Shown here piece by piece: positions 16,266 to 24,897 of a stretch of DNA of 64,000 bases. How positions within the stretch are numbered: the stretch's first letter is position 1; the number at the start of each line of letters is the position of its first letter. The notes beneath the pieces were generated by a model. That model ran no database searches. It was given only the letters and a program-made list of their open reading frames with translations, and was not told the DNA's origin. Origin of the DNA: Thermoleophilia bacterium SCSIO 60948 (GTDB lineage: Bacteria; Actinomycetota; Thermoleophilia; Solirubrobacterales; 70-9); assembly GCA_021496505.1 (NCBI GenBank), contig CP053031.1, positions 62,001-126,000 on the forward strand, written 5' to 3'. The position numbers and the translations under genes are program-made.

Positions 16266-17563
16266 GCACCTCCCTCGAGCCGAGCCCGGACCGAGCCGAG
16301 GAACCGCGCCGCGGTGATGCCGTCCAGCGCCCGATGGTCCCACGACATCGGCAGGTGGGCGATCGGCCGGATCGCGATCGAGTCGCCCTGCGGCCCCTCG
16401 ACGACCACCGGCCGTTTGACGATCGCCTCGAGGTCGAGGATCGCGACCTGCGGCTGGTTGATGATCGGCGTCGCCATCACGGCTCCGTAGCGGCCGGGAT
16501 TCGTGATCGTGAACGTACCCGCGGCCACGTCATCCGGCTCGAGCGTCCCGTCGCGCGCACGTCCCGCCGCGGCGCCGATCGCGGCGGCGAGGCCCTCGAG
16601 GTTGAGCCGTTCGGCATTCCGGATCACCGGTACGACCAGACCCGCCTCGATCGCGACGGCGATCCCCAGGTCGACGCCCCGGTGCTGGACCAGATCCTCG
16701 CCCTCGATCGATGCGTTCAGGGCCGGGAACTCGGCCAGCGAGTCGACGACCGCGCGGGCGACGAACGCCAGCGGGGTAAGCGAGACGCCGCGCTCGCGCA
16801 TCGCCGGCGCGAGCGCGGCGCGCGCTGCCATGACCGCGCCCATGTCGACCTCGGCGACCGTCGTACACGTAGCCGAGGTCTGCAGCGACTCGACCATCCG
16901 GCGCGCGATCGCCTTGCGCATCGCCGACATCGGCTCGCGATGCGCGTGGGTCCCGGCCTCGGCGACCGGCTCCGCCGCGACCGGGGCGGGGGGCGGAGCC
17001 GGTGCCGGGACGGGCTCGGGTACGTATGGCGAATCGCTGTGGAGCGGCCGCTGGGCACGCTTCCCCCCGGGCGTCTCGCCGCGCTCGATCAGAGCCAGCA
17101 GGTCGCGCTTCGAGACCCGGCCGCCGACGCCGGTGCCGCGCACGGCGCCGAGGTCGATGTGATGGCGCTCGGCGATCCGCTTGACCACGGGCGAGTGGAA
17201 ACCGGAGCGATCGAGCTCGCCCGCCGAGCCGCCCGGCTCGGGCACCTCCGTCGGCGTTCGGGGATCCGGCTCGGCGGCGCTCGGCACCGGTCCCACCGGA
17301 CCGATCTCCGCGATCGTCTCGCCGACGTCGACGGTCTCGCCGACCTCGGCGAGGATCCGGGTCAGGACGCCCGCCGCCGGAGCCGGGATCTCCACGTCGA
17401 TCTTGTCCGTCGTCACCTCGCAGATCGTCTCGCCGTCGGCGACGGCGTCCCCAGCCTGCTTGTGCCAGGTCGCGATCGTGCCCTCGGCGACCGAGATCCC
17501 CATCTTCGGCATCACGACGACGGTGGCTTCGGCGGCTCGCATCTCAGTAGGCGAGGAGCTCAT
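16259..17563 (-). CDS. bkdB: Dihydrolipoamide acyltransferase E2 of a 2-oxoacid dehydrogenase complex
   Basis: 434 residues. An N-terminal lipoyl domain carries its modification Lys54 in EVTTDKIDVEI, a Pro/Glu linker follows, then the E1/E3-binding domain (HSPVVKRIAERHHIDL...GRVSKRDLL, about 121-156), a second Ala/Pro linker and the trimer-forming catalytic domain ending PMSWDHRALDG with the HxxxDG catalytic motif. There is one lipoyl domain, as in branched-chain and many actinobacterial E2s. The start may be ATG 17563 (20-nt overlap with E1-beta) or ATG 17542 just after the E1-beta stop. A pyruvate-specific complex cannot be excluded, but the leucine dehydrogenase neighbour favours branched-chain substrates. 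Confidence 0.93.
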   Translation of the reverse strand: MSSSPTEMRAAEATVVVMPKMGISVAEGTIATWHKQAGDAVADGETICEVTTDKIDVEIPAPAAGVLTRILAEVGETVDVGETIAEIGPVGPVPSAAEPDPRTPTEVPEPGGSAGELDRSGFHSPVVKRIAERHHIDLGAVRGTGVGGRVSKRDLLALIERGETPGGKRAQRPLHSDSPYVPEPVPAPAPPPAPVAAEPVAEAGTHAHREPMSAMRKAIARRMVESLQTSATCTTVAEVDMGAVMAARAALAPAMRERGVSLTPLAFVARAVVDSLAEFPALNASIEGEDLVQHRGVDLGIAVAIEAGLVVPVIRNAERLNLEGLAAAIGAAAGRARDGTLEPDDVAAGTFTITNPGRYGAVMATPIINQPQVAILDLEAIVKRPVVVEGPQGDSIAIRPIAHLPMSWDHRALDGITAARFLGSVRARLEGGAW

Positions 17564-18581
17564 CGCAGGCCTCCTTCATCCGCTCGAGGTTCGGCAGCAC
17601 GGCCTGTTCCAGCGGTGGCGAGAACGGGATCGGTACGTCGGGCGCGGTGAGGCGCCGGACCGGCGCGTCGAGGAACTCGAACGCCTGCTCGGCGACGAGC
17701 GCCGAGACCTCGGCCCCGACGCCGCACGAGCGCGTCGCCTCGTGCGCGACGAGGACCTTGCCGGTCCGCTTCGCCGCCTCGAGGACCGCCGCGGTGTCGA
17801 GCGGCGCGAGCGTTCGCAGGTCGAGGACGGTCGCCTCGATCCCGAGCTCGTCGACGGCCCGGGTCGCGAGCTCGACCGCGGAGCCGTAGGCGATCACGGT
17901 CAGCGCATCACCTTCGCGCAGCGTCCGAGCCTTGCCGAGCTCGACCACGTACTCGCCCTCCGCAACCGGCTCGCGCAGATGCCGGTAGAGGCCCTTGTGC
18001 TCGAGGAAGCAGACCGGATTCGGGTCGCGTATGGCGGCCGTCAGCAGGCCCTTCGCGTCGCTCGGCGAGCTCGGCGCGACGACCTTGAGGCCGGGCGCCT
18101 GGAGCAGCCAGGCCTCGGGATTCTGCGAGTGGAACGGCCCGCCCGAGAAGCCGCCACCGGAGGGCAGCCGGACGACCATCGGACACGCGACTCCCTGGCG
18201 GTAGTGGAGCTTCGCCGCGACGTTGACGAGCTGGTCGAAGCCGCACGCGATGAAGTCCGCGAACTGCATCTCCGTCACCGGGCGCAGCCCCTCGACCGCG
18301 GCGCCGACGGCGGCGCCGATGATCGCGTTCTCGGCCAGTGGCGCGTCGATCACGCGAGCCGGCCCGAACTCCTCCGCGAACCCGTCGGTGACCTTGAACG
18401 CGCCGCCGAACGCGCCGACGTCCTCGCCGAGCACGAACACCGTCTCGTCCGAGCGCATCTCCTCGCGAAGCGCGTCCGAGATCGCCTCGAGGTAGGTCAT
18501 CTCACGAGTCCCACCGGCGGCTCCGCTCGCCGGCTCGGCGACCTCGGCCGGCGCCTCGGCGACTCCCTCCGGCGCGCTCAT
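17544..18581 (-). CDS. bkdA2: 2-oxoacid dehydrogenase E1 component, beta subunit
   Basis: 345 residues from ATG 18581, which overlaps the E1-alpha stop (ATGA). The transketolase pyrimidine-binding domain contains FVLGEDVGAFGGAFKVT and RVIDAPLAENAIIGAAVG, then PVTEMQFADFI; the C-terminal transketolase domain begins about residue 225. The start is set by the overlap; the first 27 residues are an Ala/Glu-rich extension before MTYLEAISDALREEM. With E1-alpha it forms the thiamine-diphosphate heterotetramer that decarboxylates the 2-oxoacid and reductively acylates E2. Confidence 0.95.
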   Translation of the reverse strand: MSAPEGVAEAPAEVAEPASGAAGGTREMTYLEAISDALREEMRSDETVFVLGEDVGAFGGAFKVTDGFAEEFGPARVIDAPLAENAIIGAAVGAAVEGLRPVTEMQFADFIACGFDQLVNVAAKLHYRQGVACPMVVRLPSGGGFSGGPFHSQNPEAWLLQAPGLKVVAPSSPSDAKGLLTAAIRDPNPVCFLEHKGLYRHLREPVAEGEYVVELGKARTLREGDALTVIAYGSAVELATRAVDELGIEATVLDLRTLAPLDTAAVLEAAKRTGKVLVAHEATRSCGVGAEVSALVAEQAFEFLDAPVRRLTAPDVPIPFSPPLEQAVLPNLERMKEACDELLAY

Positions 18582-19717
18582 GCCGCGCTCCGCTCGGTCA
18601 CGCCGGCCGATCGGCCGTTTCGCGAGCGCAGGTGACCGCGCTCGGCGTCGCGATCCCGGCTCCAGCGCGTCCACGGTGCGCGACCGTCTCCGAGTCGTCG
18701 CGACTCGGTCGCGTAGACGCCCTCGAAGGCGAGCGAGGGGTCGGGCATCGGTGAGGCGAGCGCCTTCTCGGTCGCCGCCTCGATCTCGGCGTCGACCTCG
18801 GCGGCGATCTGGCCGAGCTCGTCGTGGGAGAACCCGAACTCGGCGGCGAGGCGGTCGCGGTAGCGCTCGATCGGGTCGCGGCGCCCCCACGCCTCGAGCT
18901 CGGACTCGGGGACGTAGGAGTGATCGTCGTGGGCCCCGTGACCGTTCATCCGCATCGTCCGGCAGCCGATCAGCGTCGGTCCGCCGCCGGCGCGGGCGCG
19001 CTCGACGGCCTCGGTCGCGGCGCCGAACACGGCCTCGACGTCGTTGCCGTCGACGTGGACGCCGTCGAAGCCGTAGCCGCTCGCGCGGTCGACCGGGTCG
19101 GCCGCGAACTCGAGGTCGTTCGGCGTCGAGTAGGCGAAGCCGTTGTTCTCGAGGATGAAGACGACCGGCAGCTCCTGGACGCCGGCCATGTTCATCGCCT
19201 CGTGCCACTGGCCGTTCGCCGTCGACCCCTCGCCGAAGTAGGTCATCGCGACCCGGGCCTCGCCGCGCTGCTTGAAGGCGAGCGCCATGCCCATCGCGAC
19301 GAGCGCCATGTCGGGCAGCATCGAGACCATTCCGACGCAGCCGAGCTCGGGGTCGCCGAAGTGCAGGTTGCCGTCCTTGCCGCCCGTCACGCCGCCCGAG
19401 CGACCCATGTAGTTGGCGAGATAGCGGTCGGGCGTCACCCCGCGGACGAAGTGCGCGCCGAGGTCCCGGTGCAGGATGCACATTCGGTCCTCGGGGGCCA
19501 GCGCCCATGACGATCCGACCGGGATCGCCTCCTGGCCGCGCCCGTCGTAGAAGGAGCCCGGGATCTTCCCCTGCTTGTAGAGGCGAAGGCCACGCTCCTC
19601 GGCCTTTCGCATCAGCAGCATGTGGCGCAGCAGACCGGCTCGGTCGGCTCGCTCGAGCCCGGGCGTGGCTACGCCGGAAGGCCCATCGGCGATCGCTCGC
19701 GCGTCGCTCGTACCCAT
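18578..19717 (-). CDS. bkdA1: 2-oxoacid dehydrogenase E1 component, alpha subunit
   Basis: 379 residues. It binds thiamine diphosphate through GEGSTANG (162-169) ending ENN (190-192), the GDG-x(n)-NN motif with Glu in the second position. GSFYDGRGQEAIPVG, LHRDLGAHFVRGV and the phosphorylation-loop-like MRMNGHGAHDDHSYVP are typical of E1-alpha. The last about 35 residues are Arg-rich and unlike the family, probably a tail. It is the first gene of the E1a-E1b-E2-bcd-lipB-lipA run. A 189-bp leader upstream (19718-19906) contains a strong hairpin at 19791-19811. Confidence 0.94.
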   Translation of the reverse strand: MGTSDARAIADGPSGVATPGLERADRAGLLRHMLLMRKAEERGLRLYKQGKIPGSFYDGRGQEAIPVGSSWALAPEDRMCILHRDLGAHFVRGVTPDRYLANYMGRSGGVTGGKDGNLHFGDPELGCVGMVSMLPDMALVAMGMALAFKQRGEARVAMTYFGEGSTANGQWHEAMNMAGVQELPVVFILENNGFAYSTPNDLEFAADPVDRASGYGFDGVHVDGNDVEAVFGAATEAVERARAGGGPTLIGCRTMRMNGHGAHDDHSYVPESELEAWGRRDPIERYRDRLAAEFGFSHDELGQIAAEVDAEIEAATEKALASPMPDPSLAFEGVYATESRRLGDGRAPWTRWSRDRDAERGHLRSRNGRSAGVTERSAA

Positions 19718-19790
19718 ATCTCGTCCGCCTCTCTCACTGGCGAGCCGCTCGGGATCCCCTGACGGCCGGCCTGGCTATGTGCTCTGCCGC

Positions 19791-19811
19791 CCCGGCGGGA
19801 TCTCCGCCGGG
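19791..19811 (-). promoter_or_regulatory. Perfect 8-bp GC hairpin in the leader of the E1-alpha operon
   Basis: CCCGGCGG and CCGCCGGG pair perfectly around a 5-nt GATCT loop, 74 nt upstream of the E1-alpha start. It may terminate transcription arriving from the SRPBCC gene or act as a leader structure. Nothing else recognisable lies in the 189-bp gap, and no known riboswitch core is seen. Confidence 0.35.
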
Positions 19812-19906
19812 CGACGCCTACGGACCGAGGGTCGGAGGGGTCTCCTCCTCACCCCGACGCATATGACTTTACGCACCAGCCCGGCCGATGTCGAACCGGG
19901 GTGGGC

Positions 19907-20362
19907 TCAGCGCTCGGCACGGGCGCGGGCGGCGCGGAGCATCCGGTTCGTGACCAGGACGTGCATGCGGGTGCCGATGACGGCGGCCCTGTAGAGCCGG
20001 CCGAGCCGGCCCGGGAACTCGGCGTAGGTCCGAGCCCTGATCGTGCTGCCTGCGCCGCGGGGCTCGACGAGGAAGTCGAGCACGTAGTTCGAGAAGTGAT
20101 GGCGCCCGGCCAGGCGATAGCGCTCGCCGGCGGCCGAGTCCGTGACCCTGAAGCCGACGATCGCCGAGCCGACCCTCTCGGGCGGCCCCTCGGCCACGGC
20201 GGGTTCGCAGCGGATCAGTCGCGCGTAGCGCTCGGCGGCCGGTCCGCCCGTCGTCCCGGCCGCGACCGCCACGAGCGCGCGCCAGGTCGCGACCGGGTCC
20301 GCGTTCACCGCGACCTCGTGCTCGTCGACGAAAGGCGGCTCGTTCGAGTCGGCCGCGCTCAT
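19907..20362 (-). CDS. SRPBCC-fold (polyketide cyclase/START-like) protein
   Basis: 151 residues. The hydrophobic-ligand-binding fold is suggested by an N-terminal FVDEHEVAVNADPVATWRAL (first strand then helix), VGFRVTDSAAGERYRLAGRHHFSNYVLDFLVEP (antiparallel strands) and a long C-terminal helix TRMHVLVTNRMLRAARARA. No catalytic residues can be assigned. Its ATG region overlaps the end of the DsbA-like gene (20359-20362), so the two are coupled. Its role beside lpdA and the E1 genes is unknown. Confidence 0.7.
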   Translation of the reverse strand: MSAADSNEPPFVDEHEVAVNADPVATWRALVAVAAGTTGGPAAERYARLIRCEPAVAEGPPERVGSAIVGFRVTDSAAGERYRLAGRHHFSNYVLDFLVEPRGAGSTIRARTYAEFPGRLGRLYRAAVIGTRMHVLVTNRMLRAARARAER

Positions 20363-20958
20363 CGCGTCGCCGACTCCGCGGCCTCCTCGAGCCGATCGTC
20401 GCCCCAGAACACCTCGTCACCGACGATCACGCTCGGGACCCCGAAGACCCCGCGGTCGCCGGCGTCGTCGGTCGCCGCGCGCAACTCGTCCTTGATCGCC
20501 TGGCGCTCGACCGCCTGCGTGACGGCGCGGGGGTGCATCTCCGCGGCGGCCGCGGCGATCAACACGTTGTCGAGCTCGGTCAGGTCGCGCCCGGCGGCGA
20601 ACGCCTGGCGGAAGGCCGCGAGCGTGAACGAGGTCGAGCGTCCGATCCCCTTTGCGAACGTCGCCGCGCGCATCGCCCGCAGCGAGTCGCCCGGCCACGG
20701 GTCGGGCCAGCGAAACGGCGGCAGGCCGTAGGCGGAGGCCCGCCGCTCACACTCGGCGATACCCGCCTCGCGCTCGTCGGTCAGACCCCAGGAGGTCCGG
20801 TCGAAGCGGGCGAACAGGGCGCCGGCGAGGACGGGGCGCCACTCCGGCTGCTCGGCCCCGGCCTCGGCGAAGACGCCCGAGATCCGCTCGGCCGCCAGAT
20901 AGGAGTAGGGCGAGGCGAGGTCGAAGCAGAACACCGCCCGCGGTGCCTGCTCGGCCAT
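20359..20958 (-). CDS. DsbA-family / 2-hydroxychromene-2-carboxylate isomerase-like protein
   Basis: 199 residues of the kappa-GST/HCCA-isomerase branch of the thioredoxin fold. The first strand and active-site turn read FCFDLASPYSYLA, with Ser in place of the redox CxxC, and the cis-proline region is GVFGVPSVIVGDEVFWGDDRL. An all-helical insert occupies about 60-160. Lacking CxxC it is not a disulfide oxidoreductase; relatives isomerise glutathione-linked or aromatic intermediates. The substrate is unknown. It lies 24 nt downstream of lpdA and overlaps the SRPBCC gene by 4 nt. Confidence 0.8.
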   Translation of the reverse strand: MAEQAPRAVFCFDLASPYSYLAAERISGVFAEAGAEQPEWRPVLAGALFARFDRTSWGLTDEREAGIAECERRASAYGLPPFRWPDPWPGDSLRAMRAATFAKGIGRSTSFTLAAFRQAFAAGRDLTELDNVLIAAAAAEMHPRAVTQAVERQAIKDELRAATDDAGDRGVFGVPSVIVGDEVFWGDDRLEEAAESATR

Positions 20959-20982
20959 CGCTTCGCCCCGGTCCGGTGAGCC

Positions 20983-22350
20983 CTAGGCGTGGATCGCCCA
21001 GCCGTCGACGGCGCGGGCGCCGTCGAGTACGGCCTCCGACATCGTCGGGTGCGGGTGGATGATCCGCGCGAGCTCCTGGTAGCCGCCCTCGATCGCGATC
21101 ACGTTGACGATCTCGGAGATCATGTCGCAGGCGATGTTGCCGACGATCGAGGCCCCGAGGATCTCGCCGAACTCCGAGTCGGCGACGATCTTGATCAGGC
21201 CCTCGCGGTCGTCGTAGACCGCCGAGGCGCCGGCCCCACCGAGCTTGAACTTGCCGACCTTGACGTCGTGGCCCTTCTCCTTGGCCTCGGCCTCCGTGAT
21301 GCCCACGCTCGCGACCTGCGGGTGGCAGAAGGTCGCGCCGGGGACGAGCGCGAGATCGAGCGGATGCGCCTTCTCGCCGGCGATCAGCTCGGCCGCGATC
21401 GTTCCCTCCTCCGATGCCTTGTGGGCCAGCGCCGGGCCGCGGACGAGGTCGCCGATCGCGAACACCTTCTCGTTCGAGGTCCGGCAGTACTCGTCGACCT
21501 TGATCCGGCCGTTGTCCTCGAGCTTCACGCCGGCGTCCGAGAGGTTGAGCGCGTCGACGTCCGGCTTGCGGCCGCCGGCGATGCAGAGGAAGTCGACCTC
21601 GAGCTCGTCGTCGCCGAGCTTGACCTTGACCGAGCTCTCGCCCGCATCGACGCTCTCGACCTTCGTCCCGGTGCGGACGTCGATGCCCTGCTTCTTGAAC
21701 GAGCGCGCGACGACCTTGGCGATCTCGGGGTCCTCGGCGGGGAGCATCTGATCGGCCATCTCGATCAGCGTCACCTCGGTCCCGAAGCGCGCATAGGCCG
21801 AGGCGATCTCGGATCCCGACGCGCCCGCGCCGACGATCGCCAGCTTCGCCGGCTGCTCCTCGAACGACCAGGCTCCCCACGTGTCGACGACGCGACCGCC
21901 GAACTCGACGCCCGGGATCGCCATCGCGACGGACCCGGTGGCGAGGATCACGTTGCCGGCCTCGTACGTCGTCCCGTCGACGACGACGTTCGCGTCCGAG
22001 TCGAGCGAGGCCTCGCCGTCGATCTTGTCGATCTTGTTCTTCTTCCAAAGCATCTCGACCCCGCCCGAGAGGGTCTTCGAGACGCTCGCGCGGCGCTCGC
22101 CGAGCGCCGGCCAGTCGACCGAGATCCCCTCGACCTTGACGCCGAGGTGCTCGCCGTTCTTCGCGTCGTCGTAGACCTCGGCCGTGTGCAGGACGGTCTT
22201 GGCCGGGATGCACGCGTAGTTGAGGCAGCGCCCGCCCGACTTGTCCTTCTCGACCACGGCGGTCTTCTTGCCGAGCTGGGCGGCACGGATGGCTGCGACG
22301 TAGCCTCCGGGCCCACCCCCGATCACGATCACGTCATAAGAATCAGCCAT
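20983..22350 (-). CDS. lpdA: Dihydrolipoamide dehydrogenase (E3)
   Basis: 455 residues from ATG 22350; the longer upstream frame is Arg-rich and unlike the family. FAD site GGGPGG (11-16), redox disulfide CLNYAC (Cys42, Cys47), NAD site GAGASGSEIA, second FAD motif EKVFAIGDL, and the dimer-interface catalytic pair in HPHPTMSE (His434, Glu439). It reoxidises dihydrolipoyl E2 using NAD. It is placed upstream of the E1/E2 genes on the same strand, separated by two small genes. It can also serve pyruvate, 2-oxoglutarate and glycine-cleavage complexes. Confidence 0.96.
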   Translation of the reverse strand: MADSYDVIVIGGGPGGYVAAIRAAQLGKKTAVVEKDKSGGRCLNYACIPAKTVLHTAEVYDDAKNGEHLGVKVEGISVDWPALGERRASVSKTLSGGVEMLWKKNKIDKIDGEASLDSDANVVVDGTTYEAGNVILATGSVAMAIPGVEFGGRVVDTWGAWSFEEQPAKLAIVGAGASGSEIASAYARFGTEVTLIEMADQMLPAEDPEIAKVVARSFKKQGIDVRTGTKVESVDAGESSVKVKLGDDELEVDFLCIAGGRKPDVDALNLSDAGVKLEDNGRIKVDEYCRTSNEKVFAIGDLVRGPALAHKASEEGTIAAELIAGEKAHPLDLALVPGATFCHPQVASVGITEAEAKEKGHDVKVGKFKLGGAGASAVYDDREGLIKIVADSEFGEILGASIVGNIACDMISEIVNVIAIEGGYQELARIIHPHPTMSEAVLDGARAVDGWAIHA

Positions 22351-22406
22351 GGGGCCGACTTTAAGGGGTGAATGGGGGCGCCGGCAGCGGGCAGTAGCGC
22401 AGCCGC

Positions 22407-23140
22407 ATGATCGTCCTTCGAACGCCCGGCGTCTACGCGCCGCAGAGCGACAGTCGCCTCCTCGCACAGGCGGCCGTCTCCGAGGTGCGCCGCTCCGACA
22501 GCGTGCTCGACGTCTTCACGGGATCCGGGGTGGTGGCGGTGACGGCGGCGCTGGCCGGAGCGCGCGAGGTCGACGCGGTCGACGTCTCGCGCCGGGCCCG
22601 GCTCTGCGCGGCTTGGAACGCCAGGTTCAACGGCGTCCGTGTACGTGCTCACCGCGGCGATCTTCTCGCGCCGGTCGCGGGCCGGCGCTACGACCTCGTC
22701 ACGGCGAACCCGCCGTACGTGCCGAGCGTCGACCCGTCGGCGGTTCCGCGGGAGCGGCTCGTGCGTGGGAGGGCGGACCGGACGGCCGGCTGCTCCTCGA
22801 CCGCCTGATCTCGGCATTGCCCTCGGCGCTGCGTCCCGGTGGCAGGGCGCTGATCGTCCACGGCGAGGCGACCGGATTCGATCGCACGCTCGAGGCCCTC
22901 GAACAGGTCGGTCTCGAGGCGACGATCGCCCTGCGCCGGACCGAGCCGATCGGTCCGCTCGCTTCGGAGCGCCACGAGGTCCTCGCCGCGCGCGGGCTGC
23001 TCGACGCCGCCCGCGGCCACGAGGACATCGCGGTCTTCTGGGCTCGGCTACCCGTCGGCGCGGACTCGGCCGAGGAAGGCGACGGCGCGGTCGGGCGAGC
23101 CGTCGGCGCGCCGGCGGTGGACGTACTCCGACCTGGCTAG
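22407..23140 (+). pseudogene. HemK/PrmC-like N5-glutamine methyltransferase, broken by one frameshift
   Basis: The first frame (22407-22808) gives MIVLRTPGVYAPQSDSRLLA, a SAM motif LDVFTGSGVVAV and the NPPY substrate motif (TANPPYVPS), then goes off into unrelated residues. From about 22763 a second frame (one base earlier in phase) gives AWEGGPDGRLLLDRL, LRPGGRALIVHGE and a normal C-terminus ending at 23140. The break maps to about 22758-22763 and is explained by loss of one base. Read together it is a complete protein of about 243 residues. Either a recent mutation or a sequencing error; the last 93 nt overlap the convergent gene. Confidence 0.8.
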
Positions 23141-23791
23141 GAGGTCGGTGCTGCGCTCGAGCTCCTCGACGAGCTCGGGGTAGCCGGACTCGGCCCCCAC
23201 GGGATCGTCGCTACCCGGGAGCAGGCGCGGGGCGAGCGCGAACCCGTAGTGGCCGCCCGCGCCGAGAACCCCGATCGCTCGCCTCATCACCGGCGCGGGC
23301 ACGTGCCCGATGCCGACCGCCGAGAGCGCGAGCAGGGCCGTCGGCCGCACATGCGCGGTGAGATCGGCGAAGTCGGAGTCCGACCAGTCACCGAGGTCGG
23401 CCACGACGTACTCGTCGTAGACCCCGGGACGGTCGCGCTCGGCGGCGGTACGCGCCGCGGGCTCGATGTCGATCCCGACGATCGCTCCGACGCCGAGCGC
23501 CCGCAGCGCCTCGCCGCCGATGCCGTTGCCGGCGCCGAAGTCGACGACGCGCTCCCCCGCGGGATCGATCCCGGCCGAGTTCAGACGCTCGCCGTAGAGC
23601 CGCACGACCTCGGCGGTCGAGCGCATCCCGAGCTCGCGCCCGAAGACGCGCTCGTAGAGGCCGGGGGTCGAGTAGATCGCGTCGTAGTCGTGGAACCCGA
23701 CCCGTCTGCGCTCGTCCGGCGGGCCGAACTCGATCCATCGCTCGCCGTCGGGCGAGAAGGCGATCTCGCCGAGTGGTTCGGTCTCGGGCAT
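23048..23791 (-). CDS. SAM-dependent methyltransferase (class I)
   Basis: 247 residues with a Rossmann methyltransferase core: RVVDFGAGNGIGGEALRALG (motif I, about 95-114), IVGIDIEPAARTAAERDRP (acidic loop, SAM ribose), and a later YVVADLGDW. The N-terminus has GFHDYDAIYSTPGLYERVFG, a DY...Y...G.YE motif common in actinobacterial small-molecule methyltransferases. The acceptor is unknown. It converges with the broken methyltransferase with a 93-nt overlap and diverges from 23881. Confidence 0.75.
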   Translation of the reverse strand: MPETEPLGEIAFSPDGERWIEFGPPDERRRVGFHDYDAIYSTPGLYERVFGRELGMRSTAEVVRLYGERLNSAGIDPAGERVVDFGAGNGIGGEALRALGVGAIVGIDIEPAARTAAERDRPGVYDEYVVADLGDWSDSDFADLTAHVRPTALLALSAVGIGHVPAPVMRRAIGVLGAGGHYGFALAPRLLPGSDDPVGAESGYPELVEELERSTDLLARSEYVHRRRADGSPDRAVAFLGRVRADG

Positions 23792-23880
23792 CTGCGCCTG
23801 ACTCTCCCAGACGATCCGACACCCTGCGCGCCGGGCCGCGAGCCGTTATCGCCCGCGCACCTCGGGTAGCGCTCGAAACG

Positions 23881-24897
23881 ATGCAGGCTCCCCAGCTCCC
23901 AGCGCCACGTGGCCCACTGTCGGCCCTCGTCACCGGCGCGCTCCGCGAGGCACCCTTCGACATCGGTGAGCCCACCGTCCCGCACGTCGGCGACCCGCTC
24001 GCCGACGAGGACCTCCAGCTCACGCTCTACGTCGCCTACGAGCTCCACTACCGCGGCTTCGACGCGGTCGATGCACGCTGGGAGTGGGAGCCCTCGCTGC
24101 TGCGCCTGCGCCGCGAGCTCGAAGAGGTCTTCTGGGCGGCGGTCCTCGACGAGATCGGCGAGCGCCCGCGCGCCGGTAGCCCGTCGGAGTCCGACGTCGC
24201 GCTGCGGGCGATCCTCGAGTCCGACGACGCCCCGTCGATCTCGACGCTGCTGAGCCGCGAGGGGACGCGCGAGCAGATGCTCGAGTTCCTGATCCACCGC
24301 TCCGCCTACCAGCTCAAGGAGGCGGACCCACATTCGTTCGCGATCCCGCGGCTCACCGGTGAGCCGAAGGCAGCGATCGTCGAGATCCAGGCCGACGAGT
24401 ACGGCGGCGGGCGTGCCGATCGGATCCACGCCGTTCTGTTCGCCGCCACGCTCCGCGCCGTCGGGCTCGATGATCGCTATGGGTTCCACCTCGACCGGAT
24501 CCCCGCACCGACGCTCGCCGCCGTGAACCTGGTGTCGATGTTCGGCCTGCACCGTCGGCTGCGTGGCTGCGCCGTCGGCCACCTCGCGGCGTTCGAGATG
24601 TCGTCGTCGATCCCGAGCCGCCGCTACGCCGACGGTCTCCGCCGCCTCGGCTGGCCGCAGGCGACGCCGTTCTTCGACGAGCACGTCGAGGCCGACGCGG
24701 TGCACGAGAACATCGCCGCGGTCAACCTCGCCGGCGGATTGATGCGCACCGAGCCCCAGCTCGCCGATGACGTCCTGCTCGGAGCCGCCGCGCTGCTCGC
24801 AGTCGACGGGCGCTGGGCGGAGTTCGTCACGGAGCGCTGGTCGCGCGAGGAGAGCTCGCTGCTCGAGCCGAGCGCGCTCGCCCCGGCCGGCGCCTAG
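23881..24897 (+). CDS. Haem-oxygenase-like iron-containing redox protein
   Basis: 338 residues from ATG 23881; all-helical. Potential diiron ligands match the iron-containing redox enzyme family: YELHYRGF (about 52-59), the helix FLIHRSAYQLKEADPH, then EIQADEYGGG, GHLAAFEMSS and FFDEHVEADAVHE. Relatives (UndA, SznF-type) activate O2 for decarboxylation or N-oxygenation, but most are uncharacterised. The last 4 nt overlap the end of a CDGSH iron-sulfur gene on the other strand; these two families are often neighbours in actinobacteria, which suggests a functional link. Confidence 0.8.
   Translation: MQAPQLPAPRGPLSALVTGALREAPFDIGEPTVPHVGDPLADEDLQLTLYVAYELHYRGFDAVDARWEWEPSLLRLRRELEEVFWAAVLDEIGERPRAGSPSESDVALRAILESDDAPSISTLLSREGTREQMLEFLIHRSAYQLKEADPHSFAIPRLTGEPKAAIVEIQADEYGGGRADRIHAVLFAATLRAVGLDDRYGFHLDRIPAPTLAAVNLVSMFGLHRRLRGCAVGHLAAFEMSSSIPSRRYADGLRRLGWPQATPFFDEHVEADAVHENIAAVNLAGGLMRTEPQLADDVLLGAAALLAVDGRWAEFVTERWSREESSLLEPSALAPAGA

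Noticed and set aside
17544-19508. A 654-residue fused protein covering the E1-alpha region and E1-beta
   Set aside because: The part over E1-alpha is Arg-rich out-of-frame translation; the real E1-beta starts at ATG 18581, overlapping the E1-alpha stop.
19718-19906. A known riboswitch in the E1-alpha leader
   Set aside because: Apart from one strong hairpin, no conserved core of glycine, SAM, cobalamin or other common riboswitch could be matched.
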